Of a DNA stretch of 64,000 bases, positions 61,683 through 64,000 are shown piece by piece (the first letter of the stretch is position 1; each line of letters starts with the position of its first letter). The translations under genes and the position numbers were made by a program. The notes beneath the pieces were generated by a model that was given only the letters and a program-made list of their open reading frames with translations, was not told where the DNA came from and did no database searches. Source of the DNA: MFZZ01 sp964582715 (GTDB lineage Bacteria; Patescibacteriota; Microgenomatia; UBA1406; GWC2-37-13); assembly GCA_964582715.1 (NCBI GenBank), contig CAZOSM010000004.1, forward strand, positions 1-64,000. The letters are read 5' to 3'.

Positions 61683-62975
61683 ATGCGAATTGGAATCATT
61701 GGAGCTGGTTTTACAGGTCTATCAGCGGCACTAGAACTACAGAAAGATGGTCATGAAGTGCACTTATTTGAAAAAGAAAAGGTCCCAGGAGGGCTCGCCG
61801 TAGGATTTAGTGAAGAACAATGGGATTGGTCACTCGAGAAACATTACCACCATATCTTTACGACAGATTCTGCCATACGTCATTTAGCAAAAGAAGTAAA
61901 ACATCCTTTTGAATTTAGTAGACCCAATACGTCCTCGCTTATTGACGCTGATATCATTCAGCTCGACTCACCAATTAAATTACTTCAGTTCCCCAAACTT
62001 TCTCTTATTGAGCGGCTACGAATGGCAGCAGTTCTTGGCTATTTACGATATCTGGCAGATTGGAAGCAACTCGAAAATTTCAAAGCTCACGACTGGCTTA
62101 CCAAAGCAATGGGGAAGAAAGGCTATTCAATGCTCTGGGAACCTCTTCTGAAAGCAAAGTTTGGATCATATTACAAAGATATTTCACTTGCATGGTTTTG
62201 GGCTCGTATTAAGGCAAGATCTACTCAGTTGGGTTACCCAAAGCAGGGTTTCCAGGGATTTGCCGAGCGTCTTGTTGATATTATTCTTGATAATGCAGGT
62301 GTTATTCATTACCAAACACAGGTTACAAAGCTCGATCAAGTAGATAAAAAAACAGTACTAACCTACCAGACAAAGGGTGTAAAACAACAGGAAATCTTTG
62401 ACGTTGTGCTTGTAACTATTCCAAATCTTCAGTTTGCTGGTATAGCGCCAAGTCTCCCAGAAAACTATAAAAAGAAATTACGGGATTTTAAAGGTATTGG
62501 TGCGGTAAATATGGTGCTAGAACTTACCAAGCCGTTTTTGCCAAACAAGGTGTATTGGCTCAGTATCTGTGATACTCAGAATCCTTTTTTGGCGGTTGTT
62601 GAGCACACCAATTTTATTGATAAAAAATACTACGATAATAAGCATATTGTGTATGTGGGGAACTATTTACCTCATGGTCATACGTATTTCTCTATGAAAA
62701 AAGAGGAGCTGCTTAAAGAATACGATCCTTACCTACAGAAATTACATGCAGGTTATGAAAAACACATTGTGAATAGCTATGTCTTTAAAGAACCATTCGC
62801 TCAACCGGTTGTGACACCAGGCTTTTCAAAACAAATTCTCGATTTTGAAACTCCTTTATCCCATGTTTTTTTGGCTAATATGCAACAAGTGTACCCTTGG
62901 GATCGCGGAACAAACTTTGCAGTTGCAAAAGGAAAGGAAGTCGCGAGTGTGATTCGTGGTAAAATAAAGGCATGA
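61683..62975 (+). CDS. FAD-dependent oxidoreductase (protoporphyrinogen-oxidase/amine-oxidase-like)
   Basis: 430 aa from MRIGIIGAGFTGLSAALELQKDGHEVHLFEKE, a perfect FAD dinucleotide fold (GxGxxG with terminal Glu). The GGLAVGF loop and the C-terminal YPWDRGTNFAVAKGKEVA segment fit the NAD(P)/FAD amino-oxidase-like group, members of which include desaturases and UDP-sugar enzymes. The substrate is unknown. Its TGA stop overlaps the ATG of the VKOR-PyrD fusion (ATGA), so the two are co-translated. Confidence 0.88.
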   Translation: MRIGIIGAGFTGLSAALELQKDGHEVHLFEKEKVPGGLAVGFSEEQWDWSLEKHYHHIFTTDSAIRHLAKEVKHPFEFSRPNTSSLIDADIIQLDSPIKLLQFPKLSLIERLRMAAVLGYLRYLADWKQLENFKAHDWLTKAMGKKGYSMLWEPLLKAKFGSYYKDISLAWFWARIKARSTQLGYPKQGFQGFAERLVDIILDNAGVIHYQTQVTKLDQVDKKTVLTYQTKGVKQQEIFDVVLVTIPNLQFAGIAPSLPENYKKKLRDFKGIGAVNMVLELTKPFLPNKVYWLSICDTQNPFLAVVEHTNFIDKKYYDNKHIVYVGNYLPHGHTYFSMKKEELLKEYDPYLQKLHAGYEKHIVNSYVFKEPFAQPVVTPGFSKQILDFETPLSHVFLANMQQVYPWDRGTNFAVAKGKEVASVIRGKIKA

Positions 62976-64000
62976 AATCTTCCTCACAGACCAGTTCAAC
63001 AGGAGAATTGCTTTTATCAATTAGTCTTATTGTGCTGGCCTTTGGAGGTATCTTCGATGCATTTTATTTAACACTTAAACATTATTCAAAAGAGATTCCA
63101 CCTTGTGCAACAGGTATTTTTGCAGATTGTGGAACTGTCTTAACAAGCCAGTATGCAACAATCTTCAACATTCCTCTATCTCTTTTGGGGATGGTTCATT
63201 ATGCATTACTTACAACTCTTATCTTGATATCGATTATGTCTGCTAAGCAGTTGTTTATTCGACTTGCTTTTCTTGCTTCTGCCATTGGGTTTGTATTCTC
63301 TTTATATCTGGTATTCCTTCAGGTAGTTGTACTCAAGGCTTTGTGCCAGTATTGTATGGTTTCAGCGCTTATTAGCTTTATGTTGTATGTTCTTATTCGC
63401 ATCAGATTCTCTGCAGAGTATCGTAATATGATGCCTAAAAAGGTAGAAATGTTGTACCAGATTTTTGGTAAGCCAGCTTTCTTTTTGTTTAACCCTGAAT
63501 GGGTACACGATAACGCAATGCGTTTTGGAGAATTATTTGGAAAAGTGCCTTTTATCAGATCACTATTCCGTTTCCTTTTCTCATATGAACATCCATCACT
63601 CAAGCAGAAAATAGGTGATATTACCTTTCAGAACCCTGTTGGTTTAGCCGCGGGGTACGATTACGAAGCTGCTTTTACTCAGGTATTGCCATCAATCGGT
63701 TTTGGTTTTGAGACGATCGGAACTATGACAAACAGCCCTAGCGAGGGGAATGAAAAACCACGTTTAGGCCGTCTGATTAAATCTAAATCATTGTTGGTAA
63801 ATAAAGGATTTAGAAACCCAGGTGCTCAAAGAGTCGTTAAAAAATTACAAGGACACTCCTTTGAATTCCCTTTAGGAATTAGTGTTGGAGTAACCAATGA
63901 CCCAAAAATTGCTACACTCAAAGAAGCTATTAATGATATTATCAGTGCTTTCCAAACCTTTGAAAAAGGAAGACTAAAAAATGCCTATTATGAACTCAAC
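62972..64000 (+). CDS. VKOR domain fused to dihydroorotate dehydrogenase (PyrD), 3' end beyond the window
   Basis: 343 codons open to the window end. Residues 1-150 are a vitamin K epoxide reductase domain: four helices, loop cysteines C45 and C53, the S/G pattern NIPLSLLGMVHY and the active C125-x2-C128 (CQYC). From about 175 the frame continues into a class-2-like dihydroorotate dehydrogenase: EHPSLKQKIGDITFQNPVGLAAGYDY, FETIGTMTNSPSEGNEKPRLGRL, VNKGFRNPG. The usual Lys of the GFDK motif is Tyr (GYDY). VKOR passes electrons from disulfide formation to a quinone, and class-2 PyrD also uses quinones, so one chain holds two quinone-reducing activities. It overlaps the preceding FAD oxidoreductase by 4 bases. 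Confidence 0.85.
   Translation, partial: MKSSSQTSSTGELLLSISLIVLAFGGIFDAFYLTLKHYSKEIPPCATGIFADCGTVLTSQYATIFNIPLSLLGMVHYALLTTLILISIMSAKQLFIRLAFLASAIGFVFSLYLVFLQVVVLKALCQYCMVSALISFMLYVLIRIRFSAEYRNMMPKKVEMLYQIFGKPAFFLFNPEWVHDNAMRFGELFGKVPFIRSLFRFLFSYEHPSLKQKIGDITFQNPVGLAAGYDYEAAFTQVLPSIGFGFETIGTMTNSPSEGNEKPRLGRLIKSKSLLVNKGFRNPGAQRVVKKLQGHSFEFPLGISVGVTNDPKIATLKEAINDIISAFQTFEKGRLKNAYYELN

Noticed and set aside
1..64000. Reassigned UGA (glycine) as in some candidate phyla
   Set aside because: Conserved genes contain no internal in-frame TGA, and TGA ends genes at their expected length (for example at 62973-62975).
1..64000. CRISPR arrays, tRNA or rRNA genes, transposases, integrases
   Set aside because: I saw no regularly spaced direct repeats, no T-loop-like GGTTCGAATCC sequence, no rRNA blocks and no DDE or tyrosine-recombinase motifs. 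tRNA absence by eye is not proof.

Overview
The window is AT-rich and gene-dense. Neighbouring genes often overlap by a few bases where they converge, and many genes have a -10 hexamer only 5-9 bases before the start codon, so their mRNAs are probably leaderless. Together with the small membrane proteins, a pilin-like two-helix domain, a Gram-positive-like penicillin-binding set without outer-membrane genes, and standard use of all three stops, this best fits a Candidate Phyla Radiation (Patescibacteria) bacterium, perhaps a Microgenomates-like lineage. That placement is inference. A run of 100 Ns marks a draft scaffold.

Layout. 0.2-6.1 kb: a one-strand accessory cassette made of a small HTH regulator, an 825-aa protein with two GHKL ATPase modules (Hsp90/MORC-like, then histidine-kinase-like), a stand-alone receiver-like protein, an HNH nuclease and an N6-adenine DNA methyltransferase. 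It reads as a restriction-modification system with two-component signalling parts built in. 6.2-26.3 kb: accessory metabolism with five VOC-fold proteins, a Na/Ca exchanger-like carrier, a MacA-MacB-type export operon, a secreted PA14/SGNH repeat protein broken by the N gap, an ArsR-SRPBCC pair, an FAD oxidoreductase, an MFS carrier, an FKBP and a phosphoesterase. 26.4-41.8 kb: RNA and translation functions (beta-CASP RNase-like protein, DEAD-box helicase, TypA/BipA, TruB), metal carriers (TerC, FTR1, ZIP), MsrA, MGMT, and a 1,162-aa acidic disordered protein. 41.8-48.5 kb: a 547-aa unknown, then zwf-gnd-cyclase, and on the other strand sod-pyrF-pyrE. 48.6-60 kb: a histidine kinase, two GlsB-like proteins, a propeller/pilin fusion, a second TruB, a peptidoglycan block (GH18, DacA-like, PBP1A), a VIT1/CCC1 carrier and an OmpR-type regulator. 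60-64 kb: an SDR, a family-4 uracil-DNA glycosylase, an FAD oxidoreductase and, running off the edge, a VKOR-dihydroorotate dehydrogenase fusion.

Most notable observations: (1) the GHKL/receiver/HNH/methyltransferase cassette; (2) two copies of a structured 5' leader with interleaved complementary arms, each behind a good sigma70-type promoter, one before the FTR1-like iron permease and one before the giant acidic protein; (3) the VKOR-PyrD fusion; (4) the split between leaderless genes and the few genes with strong Shine-Dalgarno sites, nearly all coding small membrane or stress proteins; (5) two TruB pseudouridine synthases about 11 kb apart.
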